DNA of 19,820 nt from Dehalococcoidia bacterium UBA1141. GTDB taxonomy: Bacteria > Chloroflexota > Dehalococcoidia > Lucifugimonadales > UBA3495. This document shows, one piece after another, positions 1 to 6,243 of this stretch. The stretch spans positions 19,296 through 39,115 of the forward strand of contig DCAE01000051.1 of the NCBI GenBank assembly GCA_002311385.1, read 5' to 3'. The position numbers were made by a program, and so were the translations under genes. The first letter of the stretch is position 1. Every line of letters begins with the position of its first letter. Below the pieces are notes generated by a model that searched no databases, was not told the DNA's origin, and worked only from the letters and a program-made list of their open reading frames with translations.

Positions 1-668
1 TCCATGGGAACGGGAGTGTCTTGAAAGACCAACTCGCAGGTGCTGGAGCCCCGCATCCCCATCTTGCCGTGTAGAGGGTTCACCTGGAACCCCGGCGAGT
101 TACGGGGCACCACAAAGGCGGAAACACCTTTATAGCCCTTGGACGTGTCGTGGGTCGCAAAAACAACCACGGTGTCGGCTTCAGCTCCGTTGGTAATGAA
201 AGTCTTGCTGCCATTCAAGAAATAGGTTCCATCCCTTTCTACCGCCGTGGTCTTCAGTGCGGCGGCATCGCTGCCGCCGCCGGGCTCGGTCAGCGCCCAA
301 GCGGCAATCTTCTTGCCGGAAGTCAGCTCGGGAATAAACCGCTGGCACTGCTCTTCGCTGCCAAAGCGTTGGATGGTGCTGGTGCCCAAAGAAACGTGGG
401 TTAACAAACAAACGCTGGCAGAAGCGTCACCCCTGGCGATTTCCGAGGCCAAAATCGCGGTCTGCCGGTATCCGCCGCCACCGCCACCGTATTTAGTGTC
501 GATGCTGATTCCGGTCAGCCCCAAGTCTGACATCCCCTTCCAGGTCTCCCAGGAAAACTCTTCTTTATCGTCCACTTCTTTGGCTCTGGGCATCAGCTCT
601 TTGTCAGCAAAATCGTGAGCTAAATTCTGAAGCATCTGTTCTTCTTCGGTAAGAATCATATCGGCCAT
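1..668 (-). CDS. Acyl-CoA dehydrogenase, N-terminal 222 residues (C-terminus beyond window)
   Basis: FAD-dependent alpha,beta-dehydrogenation of an acyl-CoA thioester, passing electrons to ETF; cytoplasmic. The translated part has the N-terminal helical domain (about 1-120), then the family signature WALTEPGGGSDA at 124-135 and the middle beta domain with LNGSKTFITNGA at 151-162. The arrangement is typical of short/medium- or branched-chain family members; the catalytic Glu lies in the missing C-terminal domain, so chain-length class cannot be read. The ATG at 668 is preceded by GGAG (677-680) at an 8-base spacing; a second Met at residue 4 is less well placed. It lies 86 bp downstream of the mutase gene on the same strand, so co-transcription is likely and fits a shared acyl-CoA degradation pathway. 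Substrate is not determined. Confidence 0.93.
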   Translation of the reverse strand, partial: MADMILTEEEQMLQNLAHDFADKELMPRAKEVDDKEEFSWETWKGMSDLGLTGISIDTKYGGGGGGYRQTAILASEIARGDASASVCLLTHVSLGTSTIQRFGSEEQCQRFIPELTSGKKIAAWALTEPGGGSDAAALKTTAVERDGTYFLNGSKTFITNGAEADTVVVFATHDTSKGYKGVSAFVVPRNSPGFQVNPLHGKMGMRGSSTCELVFQDTPVPM

Positions 669-754
669 GTCTTTGTCTCCTTATTAATGGAGTATGTGGG
701 TGAAGTGTATGTCCTGGAAGTTATGGGTAATAAAAGTTTCTTTGTATTTGATTC

Positions 755-2446
755 CTAAAATGCGGCCATTTGATCCTGCTCTCCGAATACGTCTCTAAAC
801 ACCTGGCAAATCTCGCCTATGGTGCAGTAATTTTCCACGCACTCCAGGATAGCGGGAACCGTGTTATCACTCCCTTTGGCGACTTCTTCCAACCGGGCCA
901 AGGACGTTTTAACCGCAACGCCGTCTCGTCCTTCCCGTAGTTTTTGCAACCTTTTCAGGTGGCCAACAGTGGCTTCGGTGTCCACTTTTAGCAGGCCTTC
1001 TATGGGAGGGGAGTCGCTGATGAAACGGTTGACGCCGACGATTGTGCGGTCACCTGCTTCCACTTCCTGGCGGTGCTGGTATGCCGCATCGCCAATCTCC
1101 CGGACTTGGAAACCCTGCTCAATGGCGGTCACCGCACCGCCCATCTGGTCGATTTGCTTGATGTATCTTAACGCTTGGTCCTCCAGTTCGTTGGTCAAGC
1201 TTTCCACATAGTATGAACCGCCCAAGGGGTCCACCACGTCGGCTGCGCCGCTCTCAAAGGCTAGAATCTGCTGTGTGCGCAGTGATAGCTGCGCCGATTC
1301 CTCGGTGGGCAATGCCAGCGCCTCGTCCCGGGAATTTACGTGGAGGGACTGGGAGCCACCTAGGATGGCCGCCAAGGCCTGGACCGTGCAACGAATCAGG
1401 TTATTGTCCGGCTGCTGGGCGGTCAAGCTGACACCGGCAGTCTGGGTATGGAAGCGCAACATCAAGGAGCGGGGGTCTTTTGCGCCAAAGCGGTCCCGCA
1501 TTATCCTGGCCCACATACGTCTGGCGGCCCTGAATTTGGCCACCTCTTCAAAAAGATTGTTTTGGGCGACGAAGAAGAAGGAGACCCGGGGCGCAAAGCC
1601 GTCCACGTCCAATCCAGCAGCTATGGCCGCTTCAAGATATGAGATTGCGTTGGAAAAAGTGAATGCCAATTCCTGAACAGCCGTGGCGCCAGCCTCCCGC
1701 ATGTGGTAGCCGCTGATGCTGATGGTGTTCCAGCGAGGCACTTCGGTAGCGCAATACTTGAAGACATCCACCACCAGACGCATGGACGGTCGAGGCGGAT
1801 AGGCATAAGTCCCCCGGGCGATATATTCCTTGAGTATGTCGTTTTGCAGCGTGCCGTTTATCTTGTCCGGCGAAACCCCCTGGCGCTTGGCCGCTGCGAT
1901 GTAAAGGCACAATAGGACCGAAGCGGTGGTGTTGATGGTCATGGAGGTGCTGACCTTGTCCAAAGGAATTTCCTCGAAGAGCGCCTCCATATCTTCCAAG
2001 CTGCAGATGGGAACGCCCACCTTGCCCACTTCCCCTTGGGCCATGGGGTGATCCGAATCATAGCCAATTTGGGTAGGTAAGTCGAAAGCGACGGACAGGC
2101 CCGTTTGTCCCTGCTCCAAAAGGTAGCGAAACCTGCGGTTGGTGTCCGTGGCGGTGGCGTAGCCGGAGTACTGGCGCATGGTCCAGAGTCGCCCCCGGTA
2201 GGTGTTGGGTTGAACGCCTCTGGTGTAAGGAAACTCGCCTGGGTAGCCCAGGTCCTCGTGATAGTCAAATCCGTTAGACCCGGAGCCTGTGGAGCCGGAA
2301 TTGGGAGACTCCAAGTCTTCGGGGTCATACAGCGGCTCGATATTGATGTCGCTGTCGGTATGAAAATTAGACTGCCGCTCCGGAAACCTGTCCATGGCCG
2401 GGTTGAGGGTTTCCTCTAACCATTGCTTCTTGCTCTTGCTGGGCAT
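755..2446 (-). CDS. Methylmalonyl-CoA mutase large (catalytic) subunit, B12-domain-less type
   Basis: Adenosylcobalamin-dependent carbon-skeleton mutase subunit of 563 residues holding the substrate-binding TIM barrel only; the cobalamin-binding domain is a separate small protein, not in this window. Conserved segments include FPYTRGVQPNTYRGR, LSVAFDLPTQIGYDSDHP, GTLQNDILKEY and SGYHMREAGA. Aligning from memory to the Propionibacterium enzyme, the carboxylate-reading Tyr89 corresponds to Tyr93 (RQY), Arg207 to Arg211 (EYIAR) and catalytic His244 to His248, with identical spacing (118 and 37). This favours methylmalonyl-CoA over isobutyryl-, hydroxyisobutyryl- or ethylmalonyl-CoA. The reading frame is open up to 2527, but ATG at 2446 has GGAGGA (2451-2456) just upstream and gives the normal family length. 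An acyl-CoA dehydrogenase follows on the same strand. Confidence 0.95.
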   Translation of the reverse strand: MPSKSKKQWLEETLNPAMDRFPERQSNFHTDSDINIEPLYDPEDLESPNSGSTGSGSNGFDYHEDLGYPGEFPYTRGVQPNTYRGRLWTMRQYSGYATATDTNRRFRYLLEQGQTGLSVAFDLPTQIGYDSDHPMAQGEVGKVGVPICSLEDMEALFEEIPLDKVSTSMTINTTASVLLCLYIAAAKRQGVSPDKINGTLQNDILKEYIARGTYAYPPRPSMRLVVDVFKYCATEVPRWNTISISGYHMREAGATAVQELAFTFSNAISYLEAAIAAGLDVDGFAPRVSFFFVAQNNLFEEVAKFRAARRMWARIMRDRFGAKDPRSLMLRFHTQTAGVSLTAQQPDNNLIRCTVQALAAILGGSQSLHVNSRDEALALPTEESAQLSLRTQQILAFESGAADVVDPLGGSYYVESLTNELEDQALRYIKQIDQMGGAVTAIEQGFQVREIGDAAYQHRQEVEAGDRTIVGVNRFISDSPPIEGLLKVDTEATVGHLKRLQKLREGRDGVAVKTSLARLEEVAKGSDNTVPAILECVENYCTIGEICQVFRDVFGEQDQMAAF

Positions 2447-2788
2447 GGAATCCTCCGTTGGAATCCCCTGGTGGAATCCCCGGTTGCAGGGAAACATTAT
2501 CGTATTGGGAGATAGGTCTGGAGGCAATTATGCGTGAATTATAAGAAGCCTTGCCCGTTCCGGGAGCCCATTAATCTAAGGCCGTCCAATTGTACTGCCC
2601 ATCTGCCCGGCGCTCAACTCAAGGTCAGCCACAAAGCTATTTGGCGTTTACAAAGCAAGTATATCGCAACAGGCTGTCGGCACAAATCACGGGCAACAGA
2701 CGCAAATCTGCCCTGAAGGTATTTACGCAAAAATGCAAGATTCTCTACTAGAGTCTAAAATGTACGAAATGATGGATGGAAACATAGA
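2447..2788. other. Intergenic region between divergent mutase and PhnD-like genes
   Basis: 342 bp. It must hold both divergent promoters. A TATAAT on the minus strand is noted separately; no clear promoter was found for the plus-strand gene. An imperfect palindrome CTCTACTAGAG lies near 2742-2752. A 60-codon ORF at 2534-2716 has no ribosome binding site and no protein-like composition and is not called. Confidence 0.5.
2538..2543 (-). promoter_or_regulatory. Possible -10 box for the mutase operon
   Basis: On the minus strand this reads TATAAT, a perfect consensus, about 90 bases upstream of the mutase start. No convincing -35 hexamer sits 16-18 bases above it and there is no TG extension, so this is only a candidate. 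Confidence 0.3.
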
Positions 2789-3673
2789 ATGACAGCAATC
2801 TTGCGGCTAAAATGGAGACAATATTGTTTATTTCCGACTGGGTTGGTAATAGTTTCCATGGCCATGCTCTTGCTCGGCGCTTTCGCCTCTGCGACGCCTA
2901 GATCTAGTCAGCAACCCTTGGGAAACACCCAAGTAAGCGATGTTGAGCCTGAAACTCTCTCAATAATAATCGGAGACGTTGACCCGGACGAACCAGTAAA
3001 GAAGATTAGGCGGTTTCAGCCCTTGGCCGACTACCTGGCAACCAAGCTTGAAGGATTCGGAATCGGTGATGGCGGTGTGGTAATTGCTAAAAACTTTGAG
3101 GAGATGGGCAGATTATTAAAGAACGGTGAGGTAGATATCTACTTTGACAGTGTCTATCCGGCCATAGCGTCCCAGAAAATATCAGCGTCGGAATTCCTCC
3201 TGCGGCGTTCCAAAGATGGGGTTTCTTCATATTGGAGCACCTACGTTGTCCTGAAAGAACGAATGGTAGATAGCTTCGATGAGTTCCTTGGCAAGGTCAT
3301 AGCATTTGAAGAACCCCGGTCGACTTCAGGCTATCTGCTGCCAGCTGGCCAGCTTCTTGAGGAAGGCTACGTGCTAAGAGAGGTAGATGGGCCCGCTGCG
3401 GAAGTAAAGGACAACGAGATTGGTTATTTTTTCTCACGGGACGAGGAAAATACCATCGATATGGTTCTTCGAGGGATGGTCGCTGCCGGAGGTATCTCTA
3501 ACCAGGATTTTGACGAGCTACCACCTGAACTCTCGGAAAAGCTGGACATAGTCAGCCGTGACACTCTGGATTTCTTACCCGGTCAAGACAACCCATTCTT
3601 GAGCAAGCCGGTTAACTTGGACGAATTACTACGCACCGTGGGCGAATCGGTTAAGTTGGGACAAAAAAGATAG
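2789..3673 (+). CDS. PhnD-like periplasmic substrate-binding protein (phosphate/phosphite/phosphonate family)
   Basis: Secreted binding protein of 294 residues. A signal peptide is visible: basic start (RLKWRQ), hydrophobic stretch at about 15-34, cleavage-like AFASA near 31-35; there is no lipobox Cys. The mature part has the PhnD-family pattern: a beta strand opening SIIIGDVDPDEP (58-69), FQPLADYLATKL, then the GEVDIYFDSVYP segment and the RSTSGYLLP ligand loop typical of phosphonate-binding folds. The C-terminus departs from the usual ending of the family. No permease or ATPase gene is adjacent, so it is an orphan: it may feed a transporter encoded elsewhere or act as a sensor. ATG at 2789 has only a weak site (GGATGGA, 2774-2780). 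tRNA-Gly follows. Confidence 0.75.
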   Translation: MTAILRLKWRQYCLFPTGLVIVSMAMLLLGAFASATPRSSQQPLGNTQVSDVEPETLSIIIGDVDPDEPVKKIRRFQPLADYLATKLEGFGIGDGGVVIAKNFEEMGRLLKNGEVDIYFDSVYPAIASQKISASEFLLRRSKDGVSSYWSTYVVLKERMVDSFDEFLGKVIAFEEPRSTSGYLLPAGQLLEEGYVLREVDGPAAEVKDNEIGYFFSRDEENTIDMVLRGMVAAGGISNQDFDELPPELSEKLDIVSRDTLDFLPGQDNPFLSKPVNLDELLRTVGESVKLGQKR

Positions 3674-3722
3674 ACAAAAATGACAAGAGAAGGTTGCCCT
3701 AGCAAGCTAATACATCAGCGTA

Positions 3723-3728
3723 TATAAT
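3723..3728 (+). promoter_or_regulatory. -10 box of tRNA-Gly
   Basis: Perfect TATAAT ending 36 bases before the mature tRNA 5' end, placing transcription start near 3735 and a leader of about 30 bases. The hexamer 17 bases upstream (TAGCAA) is a poor -35. Confidence 0.45.
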
Positions 3729-3764
3729 CATTTGAACATGCTCAAGTGATTTCGCCTTCCACCG

Positions 3765-3838
3765 GCGGGCGTTGCTTAGTGGTAAAGCTCTAGCCTTCCA
3801 AGCTAGCCACGCGGGTTCGATTCCCGCCGCCCGCTCCA
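3765..3838 (+). tRNA. tRNA-Gly (anticodon TCC)
   Basis: Reads GGA codons. A full cloverleaf is visible: acceptor stem GCGGGCG (3765-3771) pairs perfectly with CGCCCGC (3828-3834); the D arm holds TTAGTGGTAA; the anticodon stem CTAGC/GCTAG encloses the loop CTTCCAA, giving anticodon TCC; the T arm GCGGG-TTCGATT-CCCGC is perfect. Discriminator T at 3835 and an encoded CCA at 3836-3838. The downstream flank runs directly into a degenerate DUF1330 remnant on the other strand, which makes the tRNA 3' end a possible past recombination site. Confidence 0.97.
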
Positions 3839-4083
3839 AAACAGGCTAAACACAAGGGTTTCACCCACGAATAGACGGTCCTAAGTCCCAGGTACCACTC
3901 CTTGGCTTTCGCTAAGCGCTCGAATTCAACAGCCACGACCACCTCAGGAGACCAATCTCCATCGGCTATTTCCACCACTCTGCCGCCCCCTACGATTTTG
4001 CCGCCGTATCGGTCTAAGGAGGGCAGCCCAAGCTCTTGATAGGGGATGCGGTAATTCCCGAAGCTATCTCCGGCGACAGGCAC
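3839..4083 (-). pseudogene. DUF1330 family remnant truncated at the tRNA-Gly
   Basis: The minus-strand frame contains a stretch recognisable as the DUF1330 (dimeric alpha-beta barrel) core: RYGGKIVGGGRVVEIADGDW, then a VVAVEF strand and AKEWY, matching the family pattern KYGG..GG.VE..EGDW......EF....A..WY. The first beta strand is missing: a TAG codon stands directly before the GTG at 4083. The family's C-terminal end is replaced by unrelated sequence that reads into the antisense of the tRNA (the frame's last residues, NRTRVASLEG, are simply reverse tRNA). There is no ribosome binding site. The core is visible in the sequence; decay and truncation are inferred. A short divergent but functional relative cannot be fully excluded. 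Confidence 0.55.
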
Positions 4084-4133
4084 CTAAGGACTCGAGCCCA
4101 GGAGCTAGAGCTTAAACACGGGAGTATCCGTGG

Positions 4134-4161
4134 TTGACAGAAATACTTAGGCCTTTATACC
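4134..4161 (+). promoter_or_regulatory. Strong sigma70-type promoter upstream of a 27-codon ORF
   Basis: TTGACA (4134-4139, perfect -35) is followed after 16 bases by TATACC (4156-4161, four of six -10 matches). Expected start of transcription is near 4168, giving a leader of about 40 bases to the ATG at 4208. It is the best -35/-10 pair seen in the window. Confidence 0.5.
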
Positions 4162-4207
4162 GTGGGATTGGGCCTACATCTAGGTCACAAAATCGTGAGG
4201 AGGATTC

Positions 4208-4291
4208 ATGTTTTGGCTAACGATTTATCAATTAGCGGGCGAGCCTTGTATGTTCAACGCCTGGCGAAACTCTCGAGCTTATGAAATTTGA
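4208..4291 (+). CDS. Possible 27-residue small protein
   Basis: An ATG at 4208 is preceded by GAGGAGG with a four-base spacer, a very strong Shine-Dalgarno site, and by a near-consensus promoter. The ORF reads MFWLTIYQLAGEPCMFNAWR and seven more residues, ending in TGA at 4289-4291. That stop directly abuts, without overlap, the stop codon of the minus-strand gene starting at 4292. The peptide is aromatic-rich and not recognised. It could be a genuine small protein, the surviving 5' end of a deleted gene, or a leader. Initiation signals are seen; function and expression are not known. Confidence 0.4.
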   Translation: MFWLTIYQLAGEPCMFNAWRNSRAYEI

Positions 4292-4771
4292 CTATGAACG
4301 TTCAGACTCGGCCATGATTCGTCGGGCTGCCTCCATCACGTCTTTCTCGTCCAACGTTACGTCCAACTCGCCTACATCATTCGTCTGGAAAACCGAGTCT
4401 GGGTGAAACTTCTGCACCAACTGAGGAACCATTTGCTCATGCAGGTTCTTGTCGCCGGATAGGCTTTCTAGGGTTCCGTTGAAGTCCGCAACTAGGTGTT
4501 TTTGGATTTCCTCCGTGAGAACCTCAGTTTCCACGGCGTGTCGCTGAATCTCGCCTATCTTCTGTAGATGCTTGCCAAGATAGCAGCCGCCGAACTGCAT
4601 CGACTCGCAGTTGCTGCCCTCGAACTCACCCTTGCTCTGATATTTGGGCTCAAGCTCGTGCTCAATCAGGTAATCTCGTACTACTTGGTCTTCGGGATCA
4701 GGTTTCTCAAGGTCGTATATCAGATGTACGGTGTACATGAAGAAACCCGCAGGTTCGGTTTTGATGAACAC
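4292..4771 (-). CDS. Hypothetical protein, 159 residues
   Basis: I do not recognise the family. The protein is soluble, acidic and mostly alpha-helical in appearance: a beta-like opening (FMYTVHLIYDLEKPDPED), a central segment with two cysteines (NCESMQFGGCYLGKH), a helix rich in Glu/His, and an Asp/Glu-rich tail (GELDVTLDEKDVMEAARR). No signal peptide or membrane span. The frame is open to 4855, but that would overlap the upstream gene; GTG at 4771 has GGAGGGG (4776-4782) four bases upstream and is the preferred start. ATG at 4738 is possible but lacks a site. It lies 52 bp after the ketopantoate-reductase-like gene and is probably co-transcribed with it. Confidence 0.7.
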   Translation of the reverse strand: MFIKTEPAGFFMYTVHLIYDLEKPDPEDQVVRDYLIEHELEPKYQSKGEFEGSNCESMQFGGCYLGKHLQKIGEIQRHAVETEVLTEEIQKHLVADFNGTLESLSGDKNLHEQMVPQLVQKFHPDSVFQTNDVGELDVTLDEKDVMEAARRIMAESERS

Positions 4772-4823
4772 TTGGCCCCTCCAGTTTTTACGCCTGTTAC
4801 GCCACCACAAGAATAAAAGCGGA

Positions 4824-5873
4824 TTATCTGCCGACGGCCCGTAGGATTCGGTCAACGTGAGCTGGGTCCAGCGCCAGGGAGCCGTCGTCGATTCCGTGCA
4901 TTGCGTCGATTATAGCGTCGTTGTAGGGAGTGGGCACCGAATGTTCACGACCTTTCTCGGCTACCAGCCCGTTCATGAAATCAATCTCAGACCGGCGGCC
5001 TTTCTTTACATCTTGGGCCATGGACGCCAGCCAGTTTACCCGGCCGCCTTGGGTGCTCATGTAATCGTCTAGTTCTTCGTACACATCACCCTTGTCGGCG
5101 TCGGCCCACATGCGGGCTGGGTGGCCGTTTATCTCCACCACGTCCAAGCCCATGGCCAGGCCCACCTGTGCGCTTTCCTTCGCCAATTGAATGGATATCA
5201 AGCGGCACCTAGTGTCTAGGGCTCTTTCCTGGGAGCCCAATCCGGTCATGGCCGAGATTGCGTTGCCCATGGAGTTCTGGCTGAGTTTTGCCCAACGTTC
5301 TCCCCAGAGGTTGTCGGTGGCATAGGAGCCGTCGATGCAATCCAGGAGAGCCGCTATTTTCTCGGTTCGGGGAGTGATACTCCCGTCTTGCTCGCCGACG
5401 CGGAACACATGATGCCCGCCATCCCGGCCCACTGCGCCGCCCCGCATCACGTGGCCCGGCTCCCACAGTGCCACTTCTATGTGGGAGGCGATACAGCCGA
5501 TTTGGCGTTCGTTCCCCACTATGGTGCCGATTACTGGGTCGTTCCAACAATTTTGCAGAGACACGAAAAACCCCTCGGGCTTGACGTATCTTTTCATGAA
5601 GTGGGTGGCCCACTCGGTGTCGTAAGACTTTACCGAGATTATGGCGTAGTCAAAAAGCTCGTTTATTCCTTGGGCGTCGGTCAGGTGCATGGCGTTTACC
5701 GGAACCGTAAAATCACCCTGACTGCCACTGGCCCGAAGCCCCTGTTTTCGCATAGTCTCGACGTGTTCCGGCCACATGTCGATGAAGGTCACGTCTTCCC
5801 CTGCTTGGGTGATGAAGGCACCGACGTAGCAGCCCAGAGCTCCCGCACCGATGATTCCAATCTTGTCGCCCAT
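4824..5873 (-). CDS. Ketopantoate reductase (PanE/ApbA) family oxidoreductase
   Basis: NADPH-dependent 2-ketoacid reductase of 349 residues. The Rossmann fold opens with IGIIGAGALGCYVG, glycine motif at 9-14, and VKSYDT (81-86) follows as in PanE. The C-terminal helical domain retains the catalytic Lys region WAKLSQNSMGNAISAMTG (Lys196, Asn200) and the second signature GRRSEIDFMNG (Glu296). It is longer than classical PanE (about 300), as in the many paralogues of this family that act on other 2-oxo acids, so a role in pantothenate synthesis is not assured; no panB/panC is nearby. The ATG at 5873 has GGGGAGGA (5881-5888) at 7 bases. An unknown small gene lies just downstream on the same strand. 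Confidence 0.9.
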   Translation of the reverse strand: MGDKIGIIGAGALGCYVGAFITQAGEDVTFIDMWPEHVETMRKQGLRASGSQGDFTVPVNAMHLTDAQGINELFDYAIISVKSYDTEWATHFMKRYVKPEGFFVSLQNCWNDPVIGTIVGNERQIGCIASHIEVALWEPGHVMRGGAVGRDGGHHVFRVGEQDGSITPRTEKIAALLDCIDGSYATDNLWGERWAKLSQNSMGNAISAMTGLGSQERALDTRCRLISIQLAKESAQVGLAMGLDVVEINGHPARMWADADKGDVYEELDDYMSTQGGRVNWLASMAQDVKKGRRSEIDFMNGLVAEKGREHSVPTPYNDAIIDAMHGIDDGSLALDPAHVDRILRAVGR

Positions 5874-5994
5874 CTGCTAATCCTCCCCGGTTCCATCAAT
5901 GCTAATCATACTAGAGCAGCCCCATCATCGTGGCAAGCACAAACTTTTGGACTTACCAGTCGGATGGGCATTGCCCCTAAAGTCCCTTCATCAA

Positions 5995-6070
5995 TGTCAT
6001 TCTGAGTGGAGCGAAGAATCTTTACGTCTGGGCCATGAGATTCTTCGTCGCTTCGCTCTTCAGAATGACA
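5995..6070. repeat. 76-bp imperfect inverted repeat (MITE/REP-like)
   Basis: Terminal arms TGTCATTCTGA (5995-6005) and TCAGAATGACA (6060-6070) are perfect complements; inner arms AGCGAAGAATCT (6010-6021) and AGATTCTTCG (6038-6047) also pair, leaving a short loop. This resembles widely dispersed intergenic repeats in environmental bacterial genomes. No transposase and no obvious target duplication are present. Confidence 0.75.
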
Positions 6071-6169
6071 GTTATTAGGCAAGGCCGGTCGGAGGCACGG
6101 GAGAGAAAAGGCGACCGACTGTCGTCACACCCAAAAAACGGGCTTCGCCATAATAGCTGCCTTGGTTTG

Positions 6170-6202
6170 GTCCGAAGACGGACATTGAACCTGGCTTCGG
6201 AC
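6170..6202. other. Hairpin downstream of serA
   Basis: GTCCGAAG (6170-6177) and CTTCGGAC (6195-6202) form a perfect 8-bp stem with a 17-base loop, about 40 bases beyond the serA stop. It is not followed by a T-run on either strand, so calling it a terminator is not justified; it could stabilise the serA 3' end. Confidence 0.4.
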
Positions 6203-6243
6203 GTCTGATTTTCTGGATGGATTTCTAAATCAATCGCGCTGGA

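Larger units (their letters stand above)
5874..6243. other. Intergenic region serA to panE-like gene
   Basis: 370 bp holding the inverted repeat at 5995-6070 and the hairpin at 6170-6202. No other gene-like ORF is credible here; a GGCGAAGCCCGTTTTTT stretch on the minus strand (about 6134-6150) is a very weak terminator candidate. Confidence 0.5.

Noticed and set aside
2447..2527. N-terminal extension of the mutase to 2527
   Set aside because: No ribosome site there, whereas ATG 2446 has GGAGGA and gives the normal family length.
3790..3838. Minus-strand coding sequence ending GGGNRTRVASLEG
   Set aside because: This is the antisense of tRNA-Gly, a well-known annotation artefact, not protein.
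4772..4855. N-terminal extension of the unknown protein to 4855
   Set aside because: It would overlap the end of the upstream gene; GTG 4771 has GGAGGGG directly above it.
5388..6005. 205-codon plus-strand frame
   Set aside because: Antisense to the ketopantoate-reductase-like gene, with no ribosome site; the minus-strand protein has clear family motifs.
6134..6150. Intrinsic terminator for serA
   Set aside because: Only a 3-bp GGC/GCC stem before the T-run, too weak to call.
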